Source: Nitrosomonas sp.
GTDB lineage: Bacteria > Pseudomonadota > Gammaproteobacteria > Burkholderiales > Nitrosomonadaceae
DNA length: 64,000 nucleotides
NCBI GenBank assembly: GCA_031316255.1
Contig: JALDQW010000001.1
Location: forward strand, 1,831,485 to 1,895,484
Direction: 5' to 3'
Each line of letters starts with the position of its first letter. Positions within the stretch are counted from its first letter, which is position 1. Made by a program: the position numbers and the translations under genes. Under the pieces are notes generated by a model, which saw only the letters and a list, made by a program, of their open reading frames with translations, did not search any database and was not told where the DNA came from. Below, one piece after another: positions 35,806 to 45,770 of the stretch.

Positions 35806-36798
35806 TTAGAATTCCATGGATTTGACGATTCGTTCTATTTTTTGTATGAAATTTTTTATCACGCTATTATTTCTTCCGGTTACGCCAGTAGTGTAATCTG
35901 CTTCGATAGGGACAATAGTGATATAACCGTTTGCGTTGTTTGTCGTATCGGCATTCTTGATTTCGGCCAGATCAAGCGGAGCAAATCCAGTAATGCCGGC
36001 AGGAACAGCGGTGCCGATTTCTACGTTGGAACAATCATCGAAGCAACCAAAGGTGATAGAAATAGGCTGACCGCCGATTGTCAGAGTCCGGCCCTGGCGA
36101 CTGACCATTACGCCGTTCACTGTTTCAAGCGCGGGATAGTTGATATTCAGGCCAATGCCTTGCGGCATCAGTTCAGTTCGATTTTTAGACAACTTTTCGA
36201 TCAGGTCTGCAGTAAAACCTGCGACGCGATCGTAGTGAGCTGCATTGGCGTCATGGCATGTGGCGCTGTCATCATTACAGATGTTGTCTGTACTGATTGC
36301 CAAGCCAGGAATTTGTCCACCAGCAAGCGCACTGTTAATGGCAGCGAGCGCACCGCCAACGGTTCCGGAAATCTGAGCTGCGGCGCCCAGGTTCTGACCC
36401 GCATTGATACCCGAAACAATTAGGTCCGGTTCAACGCCGATCGCCTGCTGCACAATGCCGACACCAAGTGCTGCGGTAGTGGCTGGTTCAGCACCTTCCT
36501 GACCACCGGCCAGAGCAACCGAGTACTCGTGTGCGCCTTCATCAGCAGAGCCACGTTGTTTGATGACCTCCAGGGCGTTCGTATTGATTGCAGCGCTGCT
36601 CCCGCTTTGCTCATCAAGTGGTGCGACAAGGAATACATTATGATTACCAGCCACCAGTGCTGCTTTCATTGCTTGAATACCTATGGATGACCAGCCGTCA
36701 TCGTTGGACAGGACGATATTCAGGGCGGTTGCCTGGTACGAACTGATCGCCAGCGCGGTAAATAACATGGATTTAATCAGTATGAGACGTGTTTTCAT
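35806..36798 (-). CDS. Exported SurE-family 5'/3'-nucleotidase
   Basis: 330 residues with a signal peptide (RLILIKSMLFTALAISSYQATA). The mature protein begins LNIVLSNDDGWSSIGIQ with the SurE metal-binding Asp-Asp pair, then VAPLDEQSGSSAAI, the SGINAGQNLGAAAQISGTVGGALAA block and LNINYPA. Classical SurE is cytoplasmic and about 250 residues. This one has an export signal and a longer C-terminus, so it probably acts in the periplasm on nucleotides or other phosphates. Stands alone; its end lies next to the MITE/IS5 insertion. Confidence 0.87.
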   Translation of the reverse strand: MKTRLILIKSMLFTALAISSYQATALNIVLSNDDGWSSIGIQAMKAALVAGNHNVFLVAPLDEQSGSSAAINTNALEVIKQRGSADEGAHEYSVALAGGQEGAEPATTAALGVGIVQQAIGVEPDLIVSGINAGQNLGAAAQISGTVGGALAAINSALAGGQIPGLAISTDNICNDDSATCHDANAAHYDRVAGFTADLIEKLSKNRTELMPQGIGLNINYPALETVNGVMVSRQGRTLTIGGQPISITFGCFDDCSNVEIGTAVPAGITGFAPLDLAEIKNADTTNNANGYITIVPIEADYTTGVTGRNNSVIKNFIQKIERIVKSMEF

Positions 36799-36980
36799 TG
36801 CATGGTTCTCCTTATCGGTCTTAATCGGGCGATAGAATAATCCAGTATTGTTACAAGGGAATTACACGTCTTATCCACTAAATTTAGATCTAATACGAGT
36901 TAAAAGTATTTCCGTCTTGTATTTTTTTCGGGATCGCAGATGATCGAATTGTGTTGATTGAGTCAATTTATGCGTATCGC

Positions 36981-39464
36981 ATGGATGTTTTGAATAAAAG
37001 CAAATCTATACCATTCGAGTCATACTTCGATATACTCGAAACTGATAAGCACAAAAATGGAACAAGCCAGTTTATGATCAAGCCACTTGCAAAGAATCAA
37101 CTCTATACAGCCTGCGATATCGATCAATTCGATTTCAAAACGACTGACCAGCTGGAAGATTTGAAGGAAATCATCGGTCAGGATCGCGCCTTGAAAGCGC
37201 TGCATCTTGGCGTGAATATTCAGCATGAGGGGTACAACCTGTTTGTGCTTGGCCCCACTGGCCTGGGTAAACATACTGTTGTGCGGGAATATCTGGAGGC
37301 GTTGTCCAAATCACGGGAAACACCGCCTGACTGGGTTTATGTGAATAATTTTGATAAACCGTCAGAGCCGATTGCAATCAGCCTGACCAGTGAACATGCT
37401 TCCATTTTTCGCGATGACATGCATCAACTGGTCGAAGATTTATGCAGCGCCATTCCAAGCGCGTTCGAAACCGATGAATACCATCTGAGACTGCAGGAAA
37501 TCGATGACGACCTTAAGAAGACGATTGAGTCCGCTTTCGGCACGCTCAACGATGAAGCTGAAGCAAGCAATATGCGGCTGTTACGCACACCGCATGGTTT
37601 TGCTTTTGCGCCGGTGAAAAACAATGAAGTCATCAAACCCAAAGAGTTTGAAGCGCTGCCTGAAAAAGAACAGCGGCAGATCGAAGAAACAATCATCGTG
37701 CTTGAAGAGAAACTGACCGGTATTTTACGTATGCAGCCGCAGTGGCAGCGAGAAGCCCGGAACAAGATAAAGGAGCTTAATCGCGAGATTGTCATGTTTG
37801 CTTCCGGTCATTTGATCGATGAGTTGAAAAACAAATATCATTACCACGATGTCATTCAAGCCTACCTGGAAGCGGTGCAGCAGGATGTTATCAATAACCT
37901 GCAGAATTTCCGCCGTGAAGAAGAGCCGGCAGATCACATGCATGTGTCATTGATGAAAATGCCGGCTTTTCGCCGTTATGAAGTGAATATCATCGTTGAT
38001 CATACCCAGCATGATGGTGGTGTGCCAGTTGTGTTTCTTGATCTGCCCAATTATGCGAATCTGATTGGCGCTGTTGAACACACTGTGAACATGGGTGCGC
38101 TGCAGACCGATTTTACATTGATTAAAGCAGGCGCCTTGCATCAGGCCAATGGGGGGTATCTGGTTATTGATGCGCTTAAATTATTGATGCAGCCTTATGC
38201 CTGGGAGGGGCTAAAGCGGGCGCTTTTTTCGCATCAGATTAAAATTCAATCACTGGGTCAGATTTATAGTGTCGTCAGTACAGTCAGTCTTGAACCGGAA
38301 CCTATCCCTTTAAATATCAAGGTTGTTCTGATTGGCGACCGCATGCTTTATTATTTGCTGCATGCATATGATCCCGAATTTAAACAGTTATTCAAGATCG
38401 CGGCCGATTTTGACGACCGGATGCATCGCACGGCGGAAAACCAGCATGTGTATGCACAAATGATTGCCGGTTTGCTGCGTCGCAACGAACTGCGGCCTTT
38501 TGAGCGTTCTGCGGTGGCGCTTACTATAGAGCATGGTGCGCGGCTGGCGGGTGATGCGGAAAAGCTGTCGATCAATGTCATGGATATTTCCGATTTGTTA
38601 CGTGAAGCGGATTATTATGCGGGCGAATCGAATCGGCCAGTCGTCCAGCGCGAGGATGTTCAACGTGCAATCGATGCCCAGATCTATCGTGGCGATCGCA
38701 TACGGGAACTGCTGCAAGAAGCGATTAACCGCGGGATTCTGATGATCGATACCGATGGCGCCAAGGTGGGTCAAATAAACGGATTGGCCGTGATGCAGCT
38801 TGGCGATGTCAGTTTTGCGGTGCCTTCGCGTATTACCGCAACAGCGCGCCTCGGTAGTGGAAAAGTAATCGATATCGAACGAGAAACAAAACTTGGCGGT
38901 GCAATTCACTCTAAAGGGGTATTCATCCTTTCATCGTTTCTGGCCGAACGTTATGCCAGGGATAATCCCTTGTCACTTTCCGCCAGTCTGGTGTTTGAGC
39001 AATCTTATGGCAGAATCGAAGGCGACAGCGCCTCGATGGCGGAACTGTGCAGCCTGCTTTCAGCGTTGTCGGGTTTGCCCATTCGGCAGAGTCTGGCGAT
39101 GACCGGTTCCGTTAACCAGCGTGGAGAAGCGCAGGCCATTGGCGGTGTGAACGAGAAAATTGAAGGGTTTTTCGATATCTGTAAGTTTCGGGGATTGACC
39201 GGAAACCAGGGTGTTCTGATACCGTTGAGTAATGTTAGGCACTTGATGCTGCGTGATGACGTCATCCAGGCCTGTGAAAACGGGCAGTTTGCAATCTATG
39301 CATACCGCGCAGTCGATGAGGCGATGGAAGTGTTAACGGATAATTCCGCGGGGCAGATTAATGCCAAGGTCAAGGCCCGGTTACGCGAACTGGAAAAAAT
39401 ACGTCAGAATGTTGCAAAAAACAATAGCTCACCATCCAACGGCGATGAAAAAGATTCAGATTAA
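36981..39464 (+). CDS. Lon-like ATP-dependent protease (LonB/YcbZ type)
   Basis: 827 residues from the first ATG (36981). An upstream GTG at 36951 or the ATG at 37074 (MIKPLAKNQL, where family similarity begins) are alternatives; none has a good ribosome site. An N-terminal domain is followed by Walker A GPTGLGKHT at about residue 91, a long coiled insertion (about 180-310), and the AAA region with PVVFLDLPNYANLIG and QANGGYLVIDALKLL. The C-terminal Lon protease domain has catalytic Ser685 (GDSASMAE) and Lys726 (GGVNEKIEGFF). Cytoplasmic protease of the PF13654/AAA_32 type; substrates unknown. It overlaps the following UspA gene by 20 bases. Confidence 0.9.
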   Translation: MDVLNKSKSIPFESYFDILETDKHKNGTSQFMIKPLAKNQLYTACDIDQFDFKTTDQLEDLKEIIGQDRALKALHLGVNIQHEGYNLFVLGPTGLGKHTVVREYLEALSKSRETPPDWVYVNNFDKPSEPIAISLTSEHASIFRDDMHQLVEDLCSAIPSAFETDEYHLRLQEIDDDLKKTIESAFGTLNDEAEASNMRLLRTPHGFAFAPVKNNEVIKPKEFEALPEKEQRQIEETIIVLEEKLTGILRMQPQWQREARNKIKELNREIVMFASGHLIDELKNKYHYHDVIQAYLEAVQQDVINNLQNFRREEEPADHMHVSLMKMPAFRRYEVNIIVDHTQHDGGVPVVFLDLPNYANLIGAVEHTVNMGALQTDFTLIKAGALHQANGGYLVIDALKLLMQPYAWEGLKRALFSHQIKIQSLGQIYSVVSTVSLEPEPIPLNIKVVLIGDRMLYYLLHAYDPEFKQLFKIAADFDDRMHRTAENQHVYAQMIAGLLRRNELRPFERSAVALTIEHGARLAGDAEKLSINVMDISDLLREADYYAGESNRPVVQREDVQRAIDAQIYRGDRIRELLQEAINRGILMIDTDGAKVGQINGLAVMQLGDVSFAVPSRITATARLGSGKVIDIERETKLGGAIHSKGVFILSSFLAERYARDNPLSLSASLVFEQSYGRIEGDSASMAELCSLLSALSGLPIRQSLAMTGSVNQRGEAQAIGGVNEKIEGFFDICKFRGLTGNQGVLIPLSNVRHLMLRDDVIQACENGQFAIYAYRAVDEAMEVLTDNSAGQINAKVKARLRELEKIRQNVAKNNSSPSNGDEKDSD

Positions 39465-40281
39465 CCGAATTCTGGTCGCGCTGGATGCAAGTACTGCAAA
39501 CCGGAATATTCTGCAGGCCGGCATTACCTTGGCTACCCGGTTTAATGCGCGGCTCAATGCCCTGTTTATAGAGGATATTGACCTGCTGCATTTGGCTGAA
39601 TTGCCATTTGTCCGTGAAGTCGTCTATGGTTCGTCTTCCGGCCGCGCAATCGATGTTGCCGGAATGGAACGCTCAATTCAAACGCAGACGGCGCGTCTGC
39701 GTAAACTGGTTGAAGCAATTGCGCAACAGAATCAAATTGAAATTACTTTTGATGTGTTGCGCGGCAACGTCGCCAGTACCCTTTGCGATGCATCCCGTCA
39801 GGCAGATCTGCTTGTCATTGGAAAAAATACCCAATTAATGGAAAAGAGTCATAAAATCGGGAATATTACCCGGTCCATTTTATCAACTGCGCGTTGCAAT
39901 CTGGTTGTATTGCAATATGGTGGCAATATCGAAAGGCCGGTCGTGGTGAATTTTACCGGCAGTGAGGCCAGCCAGCATGCGCTTTCGCTGGCAATTGAAC
40001 TGGCGCATGAAGACCACAATCAATTAATTGTTTTGCTGCCCGCAGTTGAAGATTCCAAATATCGGCAGCTCAGCGAAACAGTCGGTGAGAGTGTCAATGA
40101 TCAATCACTAAACGTCAGTCTGATCAGATTGACGAGCAATACAGCGGAACAAATTTTACAGGTTATCCACCAGTTTCAGGGAAGGATACTGCTGCTTGAA
40201 AGCGGTAGCACTTTTTTGCCGGCCGCACAAAAGCAGGCGCTGATTACCCAGGCCAATATTCCTGTTATTTTGCTGCATTGA
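39445..40281 (+). CDS. Universal stress protein, tandem UspA domains
   Basis: 278 residues from ATG 39445, overlapping the end of the Lon-like gene, so the two are probably coupled. The first domain reads QINRILVALDASTANRNILQAGITLATRFNARLNALFIED ... TLCDASRQADLLVIGKN ... CNLVVLQYG. The second is degenerate: VVNFTGSEASQHALSLAIELAHEDHNQLIVLL ... LLESGSTFLPAAQ. The usual Gly-2x-Gly-9x-Gly ATP loop is not obvious. Adjacency to a protease suggests a stress role. Confidence 0.85.
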   Translation: MKKIQINRILVALDASTANRNILQAGITLATRFNARLNALFIEDIDLLHLAELPFVREVVYGSSSGRAIDVAGMERSIQTQTARLRKLVEAIAQQNQIEITFDVLRGNVASTLCDASRQADLLVIGKNTQLMEKSHKIGNITRSILSTARCNLVVLQYGGNIERPVVVNFTGSEASQHALSLAIELAHEDHNQLIVLLPAVEDSKYRQLSETVGESVNDQSLNVSLIRLTSNTAEQILQVIHQFQGRILLLESGSTFLPAAQKQALITQANIPVILLH

Positions 40282-40346
40282 TCATCTGTCCGGTTTGAGT
40301 CTTCTGGACAGTTTATAGAACACTTAAACAGGTCTTTCTTTCGTGC

Positions 40347-41390
40347 TTATTTCAATACACTACTCAATTGCTTTAAATGCGCATCCATTCTGCGACGCAT
40401 TTGTTCGCGACCGATAGGACGCCTGATGCTGCTGCCAAATCCTGTAATTTGGTCGGTAAATGTCTGATTGACATAAAAAACAATAGATCCGTCACGAAAG
40501 GGTAAACAGATAATTGTAAGCTGGTTGGAATTATAGGAATGTCCGACGAAAAACTGTCGGGAAAGAATAATTCCACCGCTATCCGCAGCCAGAATAATAC
40601 GATGGACTAGATTGACAGTGGGGCGGCCATCCAATAAGCGATTAATCAGAAGAAACCGTTCGTCGGCGCCTGCCGGTAGCGAGGTTGGATAATTAAGCCA
40701 GAAATGAAAAAGTTTGGGATAATAATTAACCAGAATTTTGTTGTTTATGGCGGCTACCTGTAATTCTCTTGCCGGATCGGTTGTTTTGCCGGCGCCACGA
40801 TCATAAGATGCAATACCTTGCAAGCCTTTTTGACGATAATCCAGCCATCGTTGCCACAATATTTTGCCGTATGTTTGGGATGCAAGTGGCGCCGGATTGA
40901 CGTTAGTCGGATCAATAGATTGCAGCGTTTGAAATTCCTGAGCCGATAGATTAAATTGACTGCCCGGTTTTGCCACCAGAAAATTCGACGCCTCTCTGCT
41001 GCTCTCAAAGTTAAGCTTCTTGAAGGTATCCATCGTTGCACGCGATGGAATAAAATCCTGCATGGTCACTTCCGTTTCGATGGAAGCCATGCCATTATTT
41101 CTGATAAATTCAATTATTTTGTTTGGTGCGGCAGTAATATAAATGACGACTCCAGTGGCTAATTCCTTTTCGTGATTTTCCGCAACATTAAAATAAAGTG
41201 TTTTATCCTGGTCCAGACCGGCCAGATTCTGATTTTGAATTCCAAATTGCTGAATTAGGTCCTGTAAATCAGGGGCATTTTCAGCATGCGCGGAAAAGGC
41301 GCTGCTCAAAAACAAAATATAAATTGTTTTGCGCCATAAAAGGTGTTTCAGCCACAAGATGCCTGAAATGATACGACTGAGCCTGAACAT
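40347..41390 (-). CDS. Exported protein of unknown function
   Basis: 347 residues. An N-terminal signal (LLWRKTIYILFLSSAFSAHA) precedes a mature part starting ENAPDLQDLIQQFG. It contains YFNVAENHEKELATGVVIYI, SIDPTNVNPAPLASQTYGKILWQRWLDYRQKGLQGIASYDRG and RIILAADSGGIILSRQFFVGHSYNSNQL, with a basic C-terminus. No known catalytic motif, membrane segment or lipobox. I do not recognise the family. It is a single gene downstream of the epimerase gene but separated by 186 bases. Confidence 0.75.
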   Translation of the reverse strand: MFRLSRIISGILWLKHLLWRKTIYILFLSSAFSAHAENAPDLQDLIQQFGIQNQNLAGLDQDKTLYFNVAENHEKELATGVVIYITAAPNKIIEFIRNNGMASIETEVTMQDFIPSRATMDTFKKLNFESSREASNFLVAKPGSQFNLSAQEFQTLQSIDPTNVNPAPLASQTYGKILWQRWLDYRQKGLQGIASYDRGAGKTTDPARELQVAAINNKILVNYYPKLFHFWLNYPTSLPAGADERFLLINRLLDGRPTVNLVHRIILAADSGGIILSRQFFVGHSYNSNQLTIICLPFRDGSIVFYVNQTFTDQITGFGSSIRRPIGREQMRRRMDAHLKQLSSVLK

Positions 41391-41576
41391 AAAATCCTAC
41401 TATTAAGTGCATAAACAAAGAAAATGTCACCTCATTTGCCTTCTATTATTCAGACTGTAATCTTGCATAAAGATGAGGGTTTTGCGAAATGAACTTTACT
41501 CAAAAAAAGTTTAAATATCCAGTGAAATTTGCTGATTATTTCTTGAATTTTCTACTGTAAAATCATTGAATGACTG

Positions 41577-42566
41577 TCAAATTGATAGCCAGCCCTGCAG
41601 TCGATACCAGGCCACCGCATCACGTGCTGCTTCACGGATAGGGCGATGGCGCAACCCTAATTCATTGATACTTATTGAGGAATCAAAGAACATGTTACGC
41701 CGGGTCAGACGTACGCCAGTTATTGTGGCCATAGGCATTTTGCCGCTGATATAATCAGCCCATAATTCACTGAACAAGGCCGCTGTTAAGGCAATCGGGT
41801 AGGGGACCTTCCAGCGTGGCAAGGGTTGACCCGTCTCTTTGCTCAGGATATTCAGCCATTCTGAGAGGAGGAGATTCTCTCCGCCTAAAATATAGCGAAT
41901 TCCGGTTTTCCCTTTTGTCATCGCCAGCGTCATGCCGGTTGCCACATCTCTTGCATCGATTAGATTGAGTCGGCAATCCAGATAAGCGGGTAGATCGCCT
42001 CTGCAAAAAGCCACGGACATGCGGGTCGGGGGTGTCAGAGAGCGGTCTCCCGGCCCAACAGGCAAGGTCGGGCTTGCGACAATAATCGGAGCGCCTTCCT
42101 TCACCATACGAAAAACCGATTCTTCTGCATGAAATTTGCTCAGACAATAGGGGCCCAGCATGTCACTGGCTTTGAGGCGAAGATGCTCGGCGGCCACGCC
42201 ATTGAATTCGCGGGATGCCAGAATACTTTCTGTGCTGGTGTACAAGAGCCGCTCGGCGCCATTATCAAGTGCTGCGCGCATCACATGAATGGTTCCCAGA
42301 CGATTGATACTGTCGAATTCACGCCGGTTACGACGCCAAAGGTTGGGATCGGCGGCTAAATGATAAACATATTGGCAATTTCTAGTCGCTTTTTGCACTG
42401 CCTTCCTGTTGCGTATATCTGCGGATACCAGTTCAATGCATTCTAGCGGCAAATGGTCGACTTTGGCTTCCGGGCGTTCCAAAACCCGGACGGCGTGACC
42501 GGCATCAAGTAATTGTGTAACCAGATGGGAACCCAGGAAACCGGCGCCGCCGGTAACCAGTATCAA
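41577..42566 (-). CDS. NAD-dependent epimerase/dehydratase (extended SDR)
   Basis: 329 residues starting at TTG 42566, which overlaps the TGA of the upstream reductase gene, so translation is coupled. Nucleotide site LVTGGAGFLGSHLVTQLL, AADIRNR-type Asp after strand 3, YHLAADPN, and the catalytic pair in YCLSKFHAEE. Resembles dihydroflavonol-reductase-like or HpnA-type epimerases. No hopanoid genes are nearby, so that assignment is only by similarity. The substrate is probably a sugar or a lipid-linked ketone. Confidence 0.83.
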   Translation of the reverse strand: MILVTGGAGFLGSHLVTQLLDAGHAVRVLERPEAKVDHLPLECIELVSADIRNRKAVQKATRNCQYVYHLAADPNLWRRNRREFDSINRLGTIHVMRAALDNGAERLLYTSTESILASREFNGVAAEHLRLKASDMLGPYCLSKFHAEESVFRMVKEGAPIIVASPTLPVGPGDRSLTPPTRMSVAFCRGDLPAYLDCRLNLIDARDVATGMTLAMTKGKTGIRYILGGENLLLSEWLNILSKETGQPLPRWKVPYPIALTAALFSELWADYISGKMPMATITGVRLTRRNMFFDSSISINELGLRHRPIREAARDAVAWYRLQGWLSI

Positions 42567-43585
42567 TGTAGAACGCCTTGCGGTAAAGTGTCCGCGAGAT
42601 ACCGTAAATATTTTCGTTGTGGTTTTAAGCCATCACCGACAACTTTTTCCACGAGTGAGAGAATGGCGCGGTTTAATGGACAAGGGAAATCTCCAGCAAG
42701 GCGGATAAGATGGCCGGTATAGGCATCAATTTCGGTGCGCCCATGGTTGATCAGAAAATCGGGCGCCATGGAACAATAGGTGCCGCGCAGCGATGGACGA
42801 AAAAACATTGCCATCAAAGCCGGTAATCCCGGTGTGCGCAGAATTAATGAAACGGTGTCAGGGTGAAACGGTCCGATACGTGCAAGTGGAATTCTGGCAT
42901 GACGCAGAATGGCGTAATTTTCAAGTAGCAGCGCAAAAAAAAGCGCTTTGGCAAGCCGGTCGGACAACAACTCGCCGTTATCAACGCCCGCCATTGCCGC
43001 TAGTGGAGAGATGGCTGCATTGTACATCAGCTTGGTCGCTTTATATGGCCGGATATCCTCCACACATTTAACGGTAAATAATCTGGCTGCACCCAGTGCT
43101 GACGCGAGTGATGCCATATTGCTGCGTTCGTTATCGGTGAGGGGTCTGCGGCTGCCGATATGCAAACTGCCTGGACGCGTTATACGTGTAACAGGACGGT
43201 CGCGTTGGCACTCCGATACAAAAGAAGCGATGCCTTCGCACGCGTGGTCGCGTTGTTCGAGTTCCGGATCAAAACCGTTTTGTATCGGTACCAGGAAGGT
43301 TGTATCCGGGAGACGGGAAATTACCGCCGGATTATCGTAAGTCTTGGTGCAAAGCAGAACAAAACCTTCCTCAGGCGCAATCCATTCATTATATGTTAGA
43401 AAGGGTATTCGCTGCGCTCCCAATCCTGTCACTGTGACGCCATTCTTTTGGCCCTCTGTCACCTTGCCGGGTTGCGTGTCTACCAGAACAACTGAATAAT
43501 TTTTGCATGCCAGGCTCCAGGCCAGAACCGATCCGATACCGCCAGCTCCGAGAATATGAATGGGTTTGTTGTGTAAGTTAAGCAT
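42563..43585 (-). CDS. 2-dehydropantoate 2-reductase (PanE/ApbA) family protein
   Basis: 340 residues. N-terminal Rossmann site IHILGAGGIGSVLAWSLA; PIQNGFDPE; catalytic Lys in PYKATKLMYNAAISPLAAM; GRTEIDAYTGHLI in the C-terminal helical domain. These match the PanE fold, but the protein is longer than E. coli PanE (303) and is fused by overlap to an epimerase gene rather than pantothenate genes. A ketopantoate reductase or a related 2-ketoacid reductase are both possible. Confidence 0.82.
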   Translation of the reverse strand: MLNLHNKPIHILGAGGIGSVLAWSLACKNYSVVLVDTQPGKVTEGQKNGVTVTGLGAQRIPFLTYNEWIAPEEGFVLLCTKTYDNPAVISRLPDTTFLVPIQNGFDPELEQRDHACEGIASFVSECQRDRPVTRITRPGSLHIGSRRPLTDNERSNMASLASALGAARLFTVKCVEDIRPYKATKLMYNAAISPLAAMAGVDNGELLSDRLAKALFFALLLENYAILRHARIPLARIGPFHPDTVSLILRTPGLPALMAMFFRPSLRGTYCSMAPDFLINHGRTEIDAYTGHLIRLAGDFPCPLNRAILSLVEKVVGDGLKPQRKYLRYLADTLPQGVLH

Positions 43586-43923
43586 CTATACGTCCAATAA
43601 ATTGATCTTGGTCAGCCGCGCACGGAATTCCGGAAAAACTATTGGAACTCAAACCAAAATCCAATTACCTCGGAGATATAGTCTCAGGCTATTATTTATC
43701 CTCAATGGGAGATTTGATGAATTGTATACTAGAATATAACAAAACAGAGAGATATTTTATGGTGCGCTTTCATTTGGCTTTCCATAATAATTATAAGTAC
43801 TTACTGGTTTCAGGCTATGCCTGCCGGGACTGTCATTTTTTGACCGGCTTGAACGTATATCAAATGCACCAACAATGAAACGATACTGCCAATTAGTTTA
43901 TTGATTAACCGAGGGAAAACGTA
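43586..43923. other. Intergenic region without a convincing gene
   Basis: 338 bases between divergent genes. A 78-codon frame from TTG 43642 (ELKPKSNYLGDIVSGYYL) has no ribosome site and no recognisable domain. Promoters for the minus-strand PanE-like gene and the plus-strand zinc peptidase are expected here. No repeat found. Confidence 0.5.
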
Positions 43924-45027
43924 TTGAAAACATTCCGTTGCCACTGTGGTAATAACCTGCATTTTGAAAATACCCAATGTTTCTCCTGTAATCGTAATGC
44001 GGGCTATTTGGCCGAAGAAATGCAATTAAGCGCTCTCGAACCATGTGCGGATGGCGGCTATTTGGCTTTATTCAATAACCAGCGCTATCGTCAATGTAAA
44101 AACTATTCCGATTACAATGTGTGCAATTGGATGGTGCCGATTCATGATAATCATGCTTTATGTCTTTCTTGCCGTCTGAATCATATTATTCCGAATCTCA
44201 ATGAAGCACAGAACCTCACGCTTTGGTATCACGTTGAGCAGGCCAAGCGCCGCTTGTTGTACACATTGTACAGCCTGAATCTGCCGGTGGTGAGCCGGGA
44301 GCAAGACCCAGGCAAAGGCATAGGCTTTGAATTTTTGCAAGATGAAGCTGCGCAAGATGAATTCAGTAATGAACTGACGATCAGGCAGAGTATCGCAACC
44401 GGACATAACTCGGGCATGATTACCATTAATCTGCTGGAAGCAGAGCACGGCTCACGGCTGGAAATGCGTAATAAAATGAATGAACGATATCGCACGTTGC
44501 TTGGACATTTCCGGCACGAGTCGGGTCATTATTATTGGGACTGTTTGATTAACGGTACGGAAAAAATTAACAGTTTCCGCGCGTTATTTGGAGATGAGCG
44601 AATCGATTATCAGCAGGCTTTATGTACCTATTACGAACAGGGGCCACCTTCATTCTGGCATGATATATGGATAAGCGCCTACGCCAGTGCCCATGCCTGG
44701 GAAGACTGGGCTGAAACCTGGGCGCATTATCTGCATATGGTCGATACCGTGGAAACAGCGCATGATTTTGGATTCAGAATTCACGGTCACGATGTCTCGC
44801 CGCCGCCCACTGATAATAGCCAGATGGCAAACGGCTATGCTGCGCCAGCCTCGTTTGATGAACTGTTTGATGATTGGTGCAGGCTAACTGTGGCTTTAAA
44901 TGCGCTTAACCGTAGTATGGGTATGGAGGATGCTTATCCATTTGTCATCTCCGATAGTTCATTAAACAAGCTTCGTTACGTCCATCAAATTGTGTCTGAA
45001 GTCAGTCATCCGACACGGTCTGTTTGA
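43924..45027 (+). CDS. Putative zinc-binding metallopeptidase (COG4307 family)
   Basis: 367 residues from TTG 43924 with GAGGG 8 bases upstream. An N-terminal zinc ribbon (FRCHCGNNLHFENTQCFSCNR, with a second Cys cluster around QCKNYSDYNVCNW and CLSCRLN) precedes a gluzincin-like domain with the HExxH-type motif RHESGHYYWD and a later ETWAHYLHMVDT. This family is regularly encoded with Anbu, permuted ATP-grasp and alpha-E proteins, as here. Its 3' end overlaps that of the convergent Anbu gene by 26 bases. Confidence 0.85.
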   Translation: MKTFRCHCGNNLHFENTQCFSCNRNAGYLAEEMQLSALEPCADGGYLALFNNQRYRQCKNYSDYNVCNWMVPIHDNHALCLSCRLNHIIPNLNEAQNLTLWYHVEQAKRRLLYTLYSLNLPVVSREQDPGKGIGFEFLQDEAAQDEFSNELTIRQSIATGHNSGMITINLLEAEHGSRLEMRNKMNERYRTLLGHFRHESGHYYWDCLINGTEKINSFRALFGDERIDYQQALCTYYEQGPPSFWHDIWISAYASAHAWEDWAETWAHYLHMVDTVETAHDFGFRIHGHDVSPPPTDNSQMANGYAAPASFDELFDDWCRLTVALNALNRSMGMEDAYPFVISDSSLNKLRYVHQIVSEVSHPTRSV

Positions 45028-45754
45028 CTTCCCAATCGAATCTCGGTAAACGGCTTAGGGCTCGATGCATGCCCGTATGCCATTGTTTCTGCATCGATTT
45101 GTACATCGGTGAGTTGAGTGTCAGTTTTTGGTGATAAGGTTTTTCAATACTGTCGCGGGTATGAATTGCCAACTCTATTGGCGGACCCACGGAAATGTTG
45201 CTGCGAATGGTGGATTCGAGAGATACCAGCGCGCAACGCGCAGCGTCTTCCAATGAAGTGGCGGGGGTGATGATTCGATCCAGAATGGGCTTGCCGTACT
45301 TGTTTTCGCCGATTTGCAAATACGGTGTTTCCGGTGAGGCGCTGATATAATTGCCCTGTGGATAGATAAGATAAATTTCCGGCGGTTGTCCTGCGATTTG
45401 TCCCCCCAGAATAAAACTGGCTTCAGCACCGCCGCTTTTTTCCAGCGCATCGGCATGTTGGCGCTGTTCTTCCTGGCTCAGTTGACCGACATAGTGAGCG
45501 ACTTGATGCAAATACTTGCCTTTACGCAGATTCATTTTGATATCGGGTTCTGCAAGATCGGCCCGGATATTATTGATCACCGCTTGTGAAGTGGCCAGAT
45601 TGCCGGCTGTCAACAAAATACAGATGCGCTCATCGGGCCAGACAAAGGTATGCATCTTGCTGTAAGTCGTTACATAATCAACGCCGGCGTTGGTTCTGGA
45701 ATCGGAAGCGAACACCAAGCCTTTGTTAACACTAATAGCGAGACAGTAAGTCAT
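45002..45754 (-). CDS. Anbu proteasome-like peptidase (COG3484)
   Basis: 250 residues beginning MTYCLAISVNKGLVFASDSRTNAGVDY, so a Thr at position 2 would become the N-terminal nucleophile after Met removal. LLTAGNLATSQAV and GAEASFILGGQIAGQPPEIYLIYPQGN are Anbu signatures. Anbu forms an open-ring or helical assembly related to the proteasome beta subunit and HslV. Conserved neighbours (ATP-grasp, alpha-E, zinc peptidase) suggest a peptide-tagging or peptide-processing pathway, still unproven. Confidence 0.9.
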   Translation of the reverse strand: MTYCLAISVNKGLVFASDSRTNAGVDYVTTYSKMHTFVWPDERICILLTAGNLATSQAVINNIRADLAEPDIKMNLRKGKYLHQVAHYVGQLSQEEQRQHADALEKSGGAEASFILGGQIAGQPPEIYLIYPQGNYISASPETPYLQIGENKYGKPILDRIITPATSLEDAARCALVSLESTIRSNISVGPPIELAIHTRDSIEKPYHQKLTLNSPMYKSMQKQWHTGMHRALSRLPRFDWEVKQTVSDD

Positions 45755-45770
45755 ATGATGGCTGCAAAAG

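Noticed and set aside
40287..40312. CTGTCCGG...CTGGACAG near the end of the UspA gene, resembling IS1202-type end motifs
   Set aside because: Only the short TGTCC boxes are shared; the arrangement is more like a weak hairpin after the gene, and there is no second end.
43642..43878. 78-codon open frame between the PanE-like and zinc peptidase genes
   Set aside because: TTG start without a ribosome site and no recognisable similarity.
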